This document shows, piece by piece, positions 1 through 6,733 of a stretch of 27,429 nucleotides of DNA. A program made the position numbers and the translations under genes. The notes beneath the pieces are model-generated. The model saw nothing but the letters and a program-made list of their open reading frames with translations. It was not told the origin of the DNA and did not search any database. The stretch is from an uncultured Christensenellaceae bacterium (GTDB taxonomy: Bacteria; Bacillota; Clostridia; Christensenellales; Borkfalkiaceae), in NCBI GenBank assembly GCA_910588615.1, contig CAJUOI010000007.1, positions 1-27,429 of the forward strand, in the 5' to 3' direction. The stretch's first letter is position 1; each line of letters starts with the position of its first letter.

Positions 1-52
1 CTTACGCCGATGGTACTGCGGCTCGACCGCGGAAGAGTAGGTAATTGCCGCC
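1..52 (+). rRNA. rrf: 5S rRNA, 3' end only (truncated by window edge)
   Basis: The first bases read CGCCGATGGTACTGCGG, then GAAGAGTAGGTAATTGCCGC. This is the conserved 3' third of bacterial 5S rRNA (GCCGATGGTACT, then GRGAGAGTAGG, then the closing helix). A rho-independent terminator follows directly, so this is the downstream end of an rRNA operon read on the plus strand. The exact 3' end is estimated from where the closing helix should stop. Confidence 0.88.
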
Positions 53-65
53 TTTCAAACGAAAG

Positions 66-97
66 AACGAGCATCCAACGGGTGCCCGTTTTTTTCT
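66..97 (+). terminator. rho-independent terminator of the rRNA operon
   Basis: An interrupted stem AACG-a-GCATCC pairs with GGGTGC-c-CGTT around an AAC loop and is followed by a run of T (89-95). It lies about 14 nt past the predicted 5S end. Confidence 0.85.
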
Positions 98-130
98 TTT
101 GAGCTTGTAAGGGAGTATTTTCATATTAAG

Positions 131-188
131 GCGACGTTTCAAAGAGGAACGAAAAGGCAAGTTTCTTCGCTACGCTTGAGAATGACGA
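131..188. repeat. degenerate dispersed repeat, copy 1
   Basis: TTTCTTCGCTACGCTTGAG followed by AATGACGA (162-188) matches the type of arm seen at 16940-16963 (ATTCTTCGCTTCGCTTCAA) and 3590-3615. A weaker, decayed left arm (TTTCAAAGAGGAACGAAAAG) precedes it at 137-156. Such CTTCGCTTCGCTCAGAATGAC-like elements occur as short intergenic inverted repeats in some Bacillota. No gene is visible between 100 and 230. Confidence 0.45.
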
Positions 189-233
189 GCAGGGCATCTA
201 CGGCGAGGACGGGCAAACTCTACGGAGCGTAGG

Positions 234-261
234 TTGTTTTTTGGAAAAACTATGCTATAAT
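234..261 (+). promoter_or_regulatory. sigma-A promoter with extended -10
   Basis: TTGTTT (234-239), a 16-nt spacer and TATAAT (256-261) preceded by TGc. It drives the XRE gene at 281. The expected transcription start is near 268, so the leader is very short. Confidence 0.7.
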
Positions 262-280
262 GTACGAAAGGAGATTTGCT

Positions 281-886
281 ATGGACGTAATTAAAAGCGG
301 GCAGTTTATTAAAAGTTTAAGAAAAGAGAGGGGCTTAACGCAGAAGGAAGTTGCCGAGCAATTAAACGTTTCGGAAAAAGCCGTCTCAAAATGGGAAACG
401 GGCAGGGGATTTCCGGAAATGAGTTTGCTGCTGCCGCTGTGTAAATATTTCGGTATCGGAATCAACGAGCTTCTGTCGGGAGAACGACTTGACGAAGGGC
501 GGTACGTGGAAAAAGCGGAGGAAAACATTGCGTCCCTCGTAATCGACAGAACGACGCCGAAAAAGAAAGTCGTCATTACAACGGTATCCTGTGTTTTGAC
601 GGTTCTTGCCTGCCTTGCGATAAACCTTTTATCGGCTTTATTTATCGCACAAGTGTGGTTGAAATTCGTTATGTTGGGAATTTCGCTCGTCATGTGCTTT
701 GCCGTGGTTGCGGTTATCGTCGTGGTTGCGGTGAGCGTGGAAATTTACGAATGCAAGGAGTGCGGCGAAGGGTTTGTACCGACGCTGTCCGCCTACGTGC
801 TTGCTCCGCACACGCTGACGCGCAGGTATTTAAAATGTCCTTTTTGCGGAAAAAGACACTGGAATAAGAGCCGTATCAGAAAATAA
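281..886 (+). CDS. membrane-anchored XRE-family regulator with C-terminal zinc ribbon
   Basis: This 201-residue protein is probably a transcription regulator tethered to the membrane. Residues 5-65 form a Cro/C1-type helix-turn-helix (LTQKEVAEQLNVSEKAVSKWE). Two hydrophobic segments follow at about 97-121 and 128-155. The C-terminal tail carries a four-cysteine zinc ribbon (C158-x2-C161 and C186-x2-C189). I chose ATG 281 over the in-frame ATG at 260 because AAAGGAG (267-273) precedes it and because 260 lies inside the -10 box. It stands alone, between an rRNA operon and a gene with its own promoter. The ligand and target genes are unknown. The fold and membrane topology are clear from sequence; the sensing role is inference. 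A second protein of related design lies at 15478-16347. Confidence 0.85.
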   Translation: MDVIKSGQFIKSLRKERGLTQKEVAEQLNVSEKAVSKWETGRGFPEMSLLLPLCKYFGIGINELLSGERLDEGRYVEKAEENIASLVIDRTTPKKKVVITTVSCVLTVLACLAINLLSALFIAQVWLKFVMLGISLVMCFAVVAVIVVVAVSVEIYECKECGEGFVPTLSAYVLAPHTLTRRYLKCPFCGKRHWNKSRIRK

Positions 887-895
887 AACGGACGG

Positions 896-924
896 TTGCT
901 TTTATCGTATAATTCTGTTATAAT
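896..924 (+). promoter_or_regulatory. sigma-A promoter with extended -10
   Basis: TTGCTT (896-901), a 17-nt spacer and TATAAT (919-924) with an upstream TGt. It drives the nucleotidyltransferase gene at 981 with a leader of about 50 nt. Confidence 0.75.
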
Positions 925-980
925 ACAAATGAAAAAAGTTGCTTGCAATTATCGGGCTCGTCTAATTTGGGGAGCGTTTT

Positions 981-1775
981 ATGTACCGTCATCACGAAGA
1001 GAGTATCGAAAAATTAAAAACGTATTTCCGCAATGAGGAAGGGGTGATTGCGATCGTCTTAGACGGGTCGATCGTAAAGGGCAACGAGCGCCTCGATTCG
1101 GACGTGGATGCAATAATCGTCGTTACAGAGGAAAGGTATCGGGCGCTGGAAGCGGCGAACCGCCTTGCCGAAGTCGTTACGGGGTACTGTACCTACGAGG
1201 GCGGGTATTTCGACATCAAGTATAAGACGAAGCGCATTTTAGAGCGTGCCGCGCAGTCCGCAAGTGAGCCCACGCGGAATGCGTTCGTCAAGGCGCAAGT
1301 TATTTACACGACGGACGAAGAAATCCAACCTCTGGTCGATAAGATCGCCGCTTATCCCGAAGCGGAACGGGCGGATAAAATCAAATGTTTTAACGCGGAT
1401 TTACAGCTCAACCGCGGATACTTTTTGCATTGCGTCAAAGAGGACAACGCCTATATGCGCGCGCATCTGGCGCAGGAAATCGTATACAGCGTGTACCGTT
1501 TGATTTTGGCGGAAAACCGCGTGCTTTTTCCGTGCAACCGCCGTCTGGAAGAAACGGTGCAAAAGTGCGAACGCCGTCCCGCCGACATTTTGCAATTGGG
1601 GGCGAAGTTTCTGAAAACGGTTTCCGTAGAGGATTGCGAAACGTTTGTGAATCGCTTTTGGCGGCAGAGCGGACTTGACCTAACGGACGACGTCAGCGAA
1701 AATTGCTCGCAATACGTAAAGTATTACGAGGATTGGTGGTTAAAAGAAAATCCGTCTTTTCCAAACGAATGGTAA
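981..1775 (+). CDS. nucleotidyltransferase-domain protein (DNA polymerase beta superfamily)
   Basis: This is a 264-residue protein. It starts with a minimal nucleotidyltransferase domain: G29-S30 followed by D41-V-D43 is the GS-x(n)-DxD signature that binds Mg-NTP, and D78 in GGYFDIKY is a candidate third carboxylate. Residues from about 130 onward form a helical region, as in aminoglycoside nucleotidyltransferases and their many uncharacterised relatives. A GGGGAG ribosome site sits 6 nt before the ATG. It has its own promoter and no partner gene. The substrate cannot be read from the sequence: a drug, a nucleotide-sugar or another small molecule are all possible, and resistance should not be assumed. 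The gene's base usage looks like its neighbours', so nothing suggests recent transfer. Confidence 0.8.
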   Translation: MYRHHEESIEKLKTYFRNEEGVIAIVLDGSIVKGNERLDSDVDAIIVVTEERYRALEAANRLAEVVTGYCTYEGGYFDIKYKTKRILERAAQSASEPTRNAFVKAQVIYTTDEEIQPLVDKIAAYPEAERADKIKCFNADLQLNRGYFLHCVKEDNAYMRAHLAQEIVYSVYRLILAENRVLFPCNRRLEETVQKCERRPADILQLGAKFLKTVSVEDCETFVNRFWRQSGLDLTDDVSENCSQYVKYYEDWWLKENPSFPNEW

Positions 1776-1792
1776 AATTTTTTAAAAAAGCG

Positions 1793-1821
1793 TTAAAAGC
1801 CGCATTCGTTGGTGGTATAAT
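1793..1821 (+). promoter_or_regulatory. sigma-A promoter with extended -10, very near the start codon
   Basis: A weak TTAAAA (1793-1798), a 17-nt spacer and TATAAT (1816-1821) with an upstream TGg. The start codon of the next gene is only 9 nt past the -10, so the predicted leader is about 3 nt. Confidence 0.6.
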
Positions 1822-1830
1822 AAAAGGGCT

Positions 1831-2169
1831 ATGAGAAAATTGACTTTGGTTAGAAAAAAATCCTTCGTCGGTTGTGCGTGCCGCGTATTCGTATATCGTA
1901 CGCTTTCCGCAGGCGAACCGACGTACGACCTGCTCCTCAACGGGGTGCCATGCTTGCTCGTTACTACGCTGAAAAACGGCAAACAGACGGAAATCGAAAT
2001 TCCGGATTGCGATACGACGGTATGGGTAAGCAATTCCCGTATGCTCCCTAACGATTTTAAAGAGGGGTATCTTTATCCCGCAGGTGCGGAAGCCGGTACG
2101 CTGTATATCAAGATGCGGTTTTCCCCCTTCGAGGGAAACCCCATCGTACTTTCAACCACGCCCAATTAA
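1831..2169 (+). CDS. small conserved-looking protein of unknown function
   Basis: I do not recognise this 112-residue protein. It is rich in beta-prone stretches (CRVFVYRTL, DLLLNGVPCLLVTTL, TEIEIPDCDTTVWV) and has no signal peptide or membrane segment, so a small cytosolic beta-sandwich is likely (inference). The -10 box ends 9 nt before ATG 1831 and no usable ribosome site is present; the message may be nearly leaderless. No terminator is visible in the 130 nt before the next gene (2170-2299), where I also see no promoter. That next gene is a sugar acetyltransferase with a strong ribosome site, so read-through is possible. The reading frame is plausible in codon use and is preceded by a good promoter. 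Confidence 0.6.
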   Translation: MRKLTLVRKKSFVGCACRVFVYRTLSAGEPTYDLLLNGVPCLLVTTLKNGKQTEIEIPDCDTTVWVSNSRMLPNDFKEGYLYPAGAEAGTLYIKMRFSPFEGNPIVLSTTPN

Positions 2170-2299
2170 AAGTAAGAACAGTGTCGTTATCGGGAATCCT
2201 TACGGGAAGTATGCGCCTGCGCGGTTTGCCTGACGGAAAGTTCGAGCGGACACCGAGAAAATTTCAAATCCCGTCGGAACGGAAGTCGGAAGGAGTTTT

Positions 2300-2917
2300 A
2301 TGACGGAAACGGAAAAGATGCTTGCGGGTAAAATTTACGACCCGAGCGACAAGTCGCTTACTGCGCGGCGTGCGCGCGCGCATTCGCTGAGCAGGCAATA
2401 CAACGAAACGGACGAAACGGAAGAGGAGAAGCGTAAGCTGATTTTGGACGAGCTTCTGCCCAACCGCGGCGAGGGGGCGTATTTGCAGGGACCTCTCAAT
2501 TTCGACTACGGTCTGTATTTTAAAACAGGCAGGAATTTTTACGCCAATTTCAATTTGACCGTGCTGGACTGCTGTCCCGTAACGGTGGGGGATAACGTAT
2601 TTATGGGGCCGAACGTTTCGCTGATGACTCCCGTGCATCCTTTCCGCTGGCAGGACAGAAACCCGAAGGTAAAGGCGGACGGTACCGTGTACGACGACGA
2701 GTACGCAAAGCCCATCGTCATCGGGGATAACTGCTGGCTCGCATCTAACGTTACGGTATGCGGCGGCGTGAAAATCGGCGAAGGGTGCGTTATCGGTGCA
2801 GGCAGCGTGGTAACGCGAGATATTCCCGAAAACAGCTTGGCGGCGGGCAATCCGTGCAGAGTCATCCGCAAAATCTCCGACGCCGACGCAATCGCGTTGA
2901 AGAGCGAACTTTTTTAA
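2300..2917 (+). CDS. maltose/galactoside-type sugar O-acetyltransferase
   Basis: A 205-residue member of the left-handed beta-helix (hexapeptide repeat) acetyltransferases, which move acetyl from acetyl-CoA to a sugar hydroxyl. Residues 1-55 form the Mac-type N-terminal helical segment (MLAGKIYDPSDKSLTARRAR). The catalytic histidine is H113 in MTPVHPF, and the hexapeptide coil runs from about 130 to 190 (VIGDNCWLASNVTVCGGV, CVIGAGSVVTRDIP) and ends in the usual AAGNPCRVIR. Length matches the Maa/LacA family. The start has a clear AAGGAG site (2289-2294). These enzymes are often annotated maltose acetyltransferase; the true acceptor sugar and physiological role are usually unknown, and no sugar operon surrounds it here. 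Confidence 0.9.
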   Translation: MTETEKMLAGKIYDPSDKSLTARRARAHSLSRQYNETDETEEEKRKLILDELLPNRGEGAYLQGPLNFDYGLYFKTGRNFYANFNLTVLDCCPVTVGDNVFMGPNVSLMTPVHPFRWQDRNPKVKADGTVYDDEYAKPIVIGDNCWLASNVTVCGGVKIGEGCVIGAGSVVTRDIPENSLAAGNPCRVIRKISDADAIALKSELF

Positions 2918-2935
2918 AAATTTTTATCAAAGACG

Positions 2936-2963
2936 TTGCTTTTCGCTAAGAAAGGGTTATATA
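2936..2963 (+). promoter_or_regulatory. probable sigma-A promoter of the ferritin gene
   Basis: TTGCTT (2936-2941), a 16-nt spacer and TATATA (2958-2963) in a TATA-rich stretch. The leader is short before AAGGAGA and ATG 2985. No Fur- or PerR-like palindrome was recognised. Confidence 0.55.
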
Positions 2964-2984
2964 TAAGAAAATGAAGGAGAAACT

Positions 2985-3503
2985 ATGTTAAACAAAAAGA
3001 TCGCCGAGCTTGTGAACGAGCAGGTAAACAAAGAACTTTATTCGGGATATTTATATCTCGATTTCGCCAACTATTATGCGGACGAGGGGCTGGACGGCTT
3101 CGCGCATTGGTACGAGGTACAGGCGCAAGAGGAGCGCGATCACGCCATGATGATGCGCAGATACCTGATCGACAACGGTATCCGCGTTACGTTCGATGCG
3201 ATCGCAAAGCCGGACAAGAAGTTTTCGGATACTACCGCGCCGCTGAAAGCCGGCTACGAGCACGAGCAGTACGTAACCTCGCTGATCAACAATATTTACG
3301 CAGAGGCGTTTGCGATCAAGGATTTCAAAACGATGCAATTTCTCGACTGGTTTATCAAGGAGCAGGGCGAGGAGGAAAAGAACGCCGAGGACTTGCTGAA
3401 AAAGATGGAGCTGTTCGGACACGACGCCAAAGGGCTGTACGCGCTCAATCAGGAGCTTGCCGCCCGCATTTACACGCCGTCTGCGACGGGCCCCGCCATG
3501 TAA
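2985..3503 (+). CDS. ftnA: bacterial non-heme ferritin
   Basis: This 172-residue protein stores iron: it oxidises Fe2+ and mineralises Fe3+ inside a 24-subunit shell in the cytosol. The ferroxidase ligands line up with those of E. coli FtnA: E17, E50, H53, E94, Q127 and E130, in the motifs ELYSGYLYL, EERDHAMM and FIKEQGEEEKNA. There is no heme-ligating methionine pattern of bacterioferritin. The start is fixed by AAGGAGA 6 nt upstream, and a strong terminator follows the stop, so the gene is monocistronic. In anaerobes this protein also lowers oxidative damage by holding iron (family knowledge). Confidence 0.95.
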   Translation: MLNKKIAELVNEQVNKELYSGYLYLDFANYYADEGLDGFAHWYEVQAQEERDHAMMMRRYLIDNGIRVTFDAIAKPDKKFSDTTAPLKAGYEHEQYVTSLINNIYAEAFAIKDFKTMQFLDWFIKEQGEEEKNAEDLLKKMELFGHDAKGLYALNQELAARIYTPSATGPAM

Positions 3504-3524
3504 CGGAATATTAAGAACGCTTTG

Positions 3525-3551
3525 CCGCGCCCGGTTCGGGCGCGGTTTTTT
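3525..3551 (+). terminator. rho-independent terminator after ftnA
   Basis: A perfect 9-bp stem CCGCGCCCG / CGGGCGCGG with a GTT loop is followed by TTTTTT (3546-3551). Confidence 0.95.
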
Positions 3552-3587
3552 CTCGTCCGCCCCCCTTGCCCCCCTTTGTACAAGAGG

Positions 3588-3616
3588 GACAAGATCCTTC
3601 GTCGCGCTTCGAATGA
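3588..3616. repeat. degenerate dispersed repeat, copy 2 (single arm)
   Basis: AGATCCTTCGTCGCGCTTCG then AATGAT resembles the arm of the repeat copies near 162 and 16940. It lies between the ftnA terminator and the tetR promoter. Only one arm is seen, so this is a remnant at best. Confidence 0.35.
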
Positions 3617-3634
3617 TTAAAACGCGCAAATCGC

Positions 3635-3663
3635 TTGACGGCAGACGGCTTGCGTGCTATAAT
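3635..3663 (+). promoter_or_regulatory. sigma-A promoter of the tetR-ABC operon
   Basis: TTGACG (3635-3640), a 17-nt spacer and TATAAT (3658-3663) with an upstream TGc. The transcription start would be near 3670, inside the first operator palindrome. Confidence 0.8.
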
Positions 3664-3691
3664 AAAACAAGCGTTTTAAAACAATTGTTTT
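3664..3691. promoter_or_regulatory. tandem operator palindromes, likely TetR autoregulatory site
   Basis: Two 14-bp boxes lie end to end: AAAACAAGCGTTTT (3664-3677) and AAAACAATTGTTTT (3678-3691). The second is a perfect palindrome and the first is palindromic except at the centre. Their shared form is AAAACAANNGTTTT. They begin right after the -10 box and cover the start point, where a bound TetR dimer would block transcription. The adjacent tetR gene makes autorepression the simplest reading (inference). Confidence 0.7.
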
Positions 3692-3707
3692 ATAAAAAGG
3701 AGAGAAC

Positions 3708-4280
3708 ATGCCGCCGAAAGCAAAATTCACTAAGGAAGAAATTGTTTCCGCCGCGATTGAAATTCTGCGGGATAAGGGGATTGAAGCGATCACCGCGCGC
3801 GAGTTAGGCGTGCGGCTGAACAGTTCCGCGCGTCCGATTTTTACGTTATACCGCAATATGGACGAAGTGCTGTCCGATACCGTGCGCGCGGTACGCGATA
3901 TCTATAACCGCGAATACATTCAAAAGGGCTTGCGGGAGGCGCTTGCGTTCCGCGGGACGGGTGCGGCGTATATCCGTTTTGCGGTGGAAGAGCCGCAGTT
4001 TTTCCGTCTGCTGTTCATGACGGAGCACGATGAATCGCTGCGCGAGATCCTGCCCCGTATCGACGAAAACTTCGAAAGTATCGTGCATTCCGTCGTGGAT
4101 GCGTACGGCGTCGTCCGCGAGCGCGCCGAATGGCTGTACCGTCATCTCTGGATATATTCGCACGGAATCGCAACGCTCTGTGCAACGGGCGCGTGCAGAT
4201 TTACGGGGGAGGAAATCGAAACGATGCTGACGGATGTGTTTCTTGCACTGTTTGCACGGACGCAGGGGGGAGAGCAATGA
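3708..4280 (+). CDS. TetR/AcrR-family transcriptional regulator
   Basis: This 190-residue protein has an N-terminal TetR helix-turn-helix (residues about 8-55: FTKEEIVSAAIEILRDKGIEAITARELGVRL, with the recognition helix around RPIFTLYRNMDEV) and a helical ligand-binding half. Translation starts at ATG 3708 behind AAGGAGAG. Its TGA stop overlaps the start of the ABC ATPase gene in an ATGA junction, so the regulator and the transporter are translationally coupled. It most likely represses its own operon through the double palindrome at 3664-3691 and is released by a small molecule that the transporter handles. The ligand is unknown. Confidence 0.93.
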   Translation: MPPKAKFTKEEIVSAAIEILRDKGIEAITARELGVRLNSSARPIFTLYRNMDEVLSDTVRAVRDIYNREYIQKGLREALAFRGTGAAYIRFAVEEPQFFRLLFMTEHDESLREILPRIDENFESIVHSVVDAYGVVRERAEWLYRHLWIYSHGIATLCATGACRFTGEEIETMLTDVFLALFARTQGGEQ

Positions 4281-4969
4281 TCTTCGCCGAAAACGTTACC
4301 AAGTCTTACGCCAACGGAAGGACGCAGACGCAGGTGTTGAAGGGCGTTTCGCTGGAAGTGAAGAAGGGCGAGCTTGCCGTGGTGCTCGGCGCGAGCGGAT
4401 CGGGCAAGTCTACGCTGCTGTCCGTGCTTTCGGGGCTGGAAACGCCGGACAGCGGCAGAGTCGTTGCCGACGGCGAGGAGATCTCCGCCATGAGCGAAGG
4501 AGAACGCACCAAGTTCCGCCGTAGGGCGGTGGGGTTCGTGTTTCAGCAATACTTTCTTCTGCCGCACCTGACGGCGGAAAAAAACGTGAAGCTGGGCGCG
4601 GATTTGGCGAAGAACGGAAGCTACGGCGAAATCCTTGCCGCGGTGGGGTTAGGGGAGAAACGCAAGAAATATCCTTCGGAGCTGTCGGGCGGCGAGCAGC
4701 AACGCGTGAGCATTGCGCGGGCGGTTGCGAAGAATCCGAAAATCCTCTTTCTCGACGAGCCGACGGGCGCGTTGGACGAGGAAACGGGGCGGAGCGTGAT
4801 CGACTACCTGTTGAAGTTGCAGCGTGAACGCGGCTTTACGGCGGTGATGGTAACGCACAACGAAAATCTTTCCGAAACGGCGGACAGGGTAATTCGGATG
4901 AACAGCGGAAAAATTATCGCCGTTAACCAAAACGGTAGGAAGAAATCGGCGTATGAAATCGGTTGGTGA
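4277..4969 (+). CDS. ABC transporter ATP-binding protein (MacB/LolD/FtsE-like)
   Basis: A 230-residue nucleotide-binding subunit. Walker A is G38-T46 (GASGSGKST), the Q-loop is at VFQQ (88-91), the signature is LSGGEQQ (136-142), Walker B with the catalytic glutamate is ILFLDE (156-161), and the switch histidine is in MVTHN. The best match by pattern is the subfamily that works with FtsX-type permeases, and such a permease gene follows. Start ATG 4277 overlaps the tetR stop and is preceded by a GGGGGGAG site; an upstream in-frame start would lie deep inside tetR. It probably powers export or mechanotransmission with its partner. The substrate is not evident. Confidence 0.93.
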   Translation: MIFAENVTKSYANGRTQTQVLKGVSLEVKKGELAVVLGASGSGKSTLLSVLSGLETPDSGRVVADGEEISAMSEGERTKFRRRAVGFVFQQYFLLPHLTAEKNVKLGADLAKNGSYGEILAAVGLGEKRKKYPSELSGGEQQRVSIARAVAKNPKILFLDEPTGALDEETGRSVIDYLLKLQRERGFTAVMVTHNENLSETADRVIRMNSGKIIAVNQNGRKKSAYEIGW

Positions 4970-4977
4970 GGATGCCT

Positions 4978-6108
4978 ATGATCGTAGGAGTAAAGGACGG
5001 GTTTAAATTTATCGGTGTTGCGGTGGTTTGCGCGTGCGCGACGTTCGTGTTGACCTTCTTTTTGAATTACCGGCTCGATGCGCTTGCGGTGGATGCGGGC
5101 ACGCTGTCGGAGGAGGCGCGGGCTCTGTACGATGCGCAGCTCGTCAGCGCCAAAATTACCTGTGCGGTAACGGGCGGGTGTCTCGCCCTGATTGCCGCGG
5201 CGCTCACCGTGTTTTACGTGGGCGTGTATATCGACAGCCGCGCGCAGCGGCTGGGCGTGTTGAAGGCTCTCGGTTATTCCGACGGGCGGCTTGCCGCAGG
5301 CTTTCTCGCGTTCGGGCTGAGCGTGTTCGTCGGCTCGGCAGCAGGGCACGGCGCGGGGTACGCGTTTTCGCCGATCGTCTACCGCCTGATGAGCGACGGA
5401 CTCATTCCGCTGACGCTGCGCTATCACACTACGCTTACCGTCTGCCTCGTCCTGCTGCCGACCGCGCTGTTTGCGGCGCTTGCGGCGCTCTGCGCGCTCG
5501 TCAAGCTCAGGCGTCCCGCACTGTCTCTGATTCGCGGCAAGGCGGAGAGGGAAAAGCACGGCAAAGACGGGCGCGCAGAGCGCTCCTTTTTGCGGGACTG
5601 TATGCTGAAAACGCCCGCAAGGAGCAAGTTACTTACCTTTTTCGTCGCCATCGCGGGCTTTTGCTACGGCACGATGCTGCAAATGAGCCGGTCGATGAAG
5701 GAGCTTTCTTCGGTTACGATGGGCGCGGTAATGCTGCTCATCGGCGTAGTGCTGTCGGTAACCGCGTTTGCGCTCGCTATGACCTCGCTCACGCGTGCCA
5801 ACGCCAAAACGGTTGCGCTTATGCGGGCGTACGGCTATTCGCTGTCCGAGTGCGGGGCTGCGGTGTTCGGCGGCTTCCGTTTGTTCGCGTATTTGGGCTT
5901 TGCCGTGGGGACCGTTTATCAATACGGGCTGTTAAAGCTGATGACCGCCGTGGTGTTCCGCGGCGTTGCGGGGATGCCTGCGTATACCTTCGACGTCAAA
6001 GCGTTCTTTGTAACGTTTGCAACTTTTCTTGTGCTGTACGAGGCGGCAATTGCGTTTTTTACTTACCGTATCGGTAAAACGCCGCTAAAAAACTTTATCG
6101 CGGAGTAG
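4978..6108 (+). CDS. FtsX-like permease, partner of the upstream ATPase
   Basis: This membrane protein of about 376 residues has roughly eight hydrophobic segments in two groups of four. Each group contains an FtsX-type stretch (RLGVLKALGYSDGRLAAGFL and VALMRAYGYSLSECGAAVFG). It has only a short external region between the first two helices of each half, so it lacks the large periplasmic domain of MacB and resembles the compact Gram-positive permeases. Start choice is open: ATG 4978 has GAGG 6 nt upstream, ATG 4972 and GTG 4966 are also in frame. It abuts or overlaps the ATPase stop at 4967-4969. With the ATPase it should form one transporter, regulated by the TetR protein. A terminator follows. 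Confidence 0.85.
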   Translation: MIVGVKDGFKFIGVAVVCACATFVLTFFLNYRLDALAVDAGTLSEEARALYDAQLVSAKITCAVTGGCLALIAAALTVFYVGVYIDSRAQRLGVLKALGYSDGRLAAGFLAFGLSVFVGSAAGHGAGYAFSPIVYRLMSDGLIPLTLRYHTTLTVCLVLLPTALFAALAALCALVKLRRPALSLIRGKAEREKHGKDGRAERSFLRDCMLKTPARSKLLTFFVAIAGFCYGTMLQMSRSMKELSSVTMGAVMLLIGVVLSVTAFALAMTSLTRANAKTVALMRAYGYSLSECGAAVFGGFRLFAYLGFAVGTVYQYGLLKLMTAVVFRGVAGMPAYTFDVKAFFVTFATFLVLYEAAIAFFTYRIGKTPLKNFIAE

Positions 6109-6169
6109 CGCGTCGGCAACGGATGAGGATGATACGATATAATCTTTGCCTTATCCGTCTGCATTGCGG

Positions 6170-6209
6170 ACACCTTCCCCTATGAACGGGAGGGGAAGGT
6201 GTTTATTTT
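6170..6209 (+). terminator. terminator after the ABC operon
   Basis: ACACCTTCCCCT pairs with AGGGGAAGGTGT around a 9-nt loop and is followed by TTATTTT. A weaker hairpin (CGGATGAGG with CCTTATCCG) lies just upstream. Confidence 0.85.
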
Positions 6210-6248
6210 AAAAACTTAAAAAATTTTAAGTAATTTTTGTAAAAACCG

Positions 6249-6277
6249 TTGACTATTATAGTAATAACGGCTATAAT
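6249..6277 (+). promoter_or_regulatory. strong sigma-A promoter, predicted leaderless start
   Basis: TTGACT (6249-6254), a 17-nt spacer and TATAAT (6272-6277). The start codon of the MarR gene is at 6284, about where transcription should begin. A TATTATAGTAATAA stretch (6255-6267) inside the spacer is nearly palindromic and could be an operator. Confidence 0.8.
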
Positions 6278-6283
6278 GGACGT

Positions 6284-6733
6284 ATGATAGAAGAAAATTT
6301 CGATATCGTTTATAAAAAATTTCGCATCGAGCTGTACCGCCATATTTTTTCGGTATTGGGCAGCCGTGAGGGCTCGCTCTCCGCATCCGATTATTTTACG
6401 GTGGAAACGGTGTATCTGTTGGGCACGCCCACCATTTCAGAATTTGCGCGCACACTGAAAATATCCCAGCCGAACGCGACGTACCGCATTAAGTCGCTGA
6501 TGGAAAAGGGCTACCTTGAAAAATTGGGCACGGAAAAAAAGAGCGCGTTCCGTCTGACGGTTACGGAAAAGTTCAAGAAGTACTACCACGAGGACATGGG
6601 GTACGGAAAATACATTTTCAATCGCTTAAAAGCAGCGCTCGACGAGGAGGAATTGAAGTCCGTCGACGAGTTGTTCGAGAAATTTATCAGCGCTTGCGAC
6701 AGTACGCAGGACGCCATAGGAGACGAAACATGA
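6284..6733 (+). CDS. MarR-family winged-helix regulator
   Basis: This 149-residue protein fits the MarR fold. The DNA-binding part is at about 48-100 (TPTISEFARTLKISQPNATY for the helix-turn-helix, then a beta-wing KKSAFRLTVTEK), with long helices at both ends for dimerisation. ATG 6284 is only 6 nt past the -10 box and has no ribosome site, so a leaderless message is expected. Its TGA overlaps the ATG of degV (ATGA). The pairing with DegV, a fatty-acid-binding protein family, recalls FabT-like lipid regulators (inference); no fatty-acid synthesis genes lie nearby to confirm this. Confidence 0.88.
   Translation: MIEENFDIVYKKFRIELYRHIFSVLGSREGSLSASDYFTVETVYLLGTPTISEFARTLKISQPNATYRIKSLMEKGYLEKLGTEKKSAFRLTVTEKFKKYYHEDMGYGKYIFNRLKAALDEEELKSVDELFEKFISACDSTQDAIGDET

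Noticed and set aside
981..1775. Calling the nucleotidyltransferase an aminoglycoside-resistance gene
   Set aside because: Only the general GS...DxD signature is seen; no subgroup-specific residues or resistance context support a drug substrate.
6119..6157. A TATAAT at 6137-6142 as a separate promoter
   Set aside because: No -35 box lies at a suitable distance and it sits inside a weak hairpin before the ABC operon terminator.
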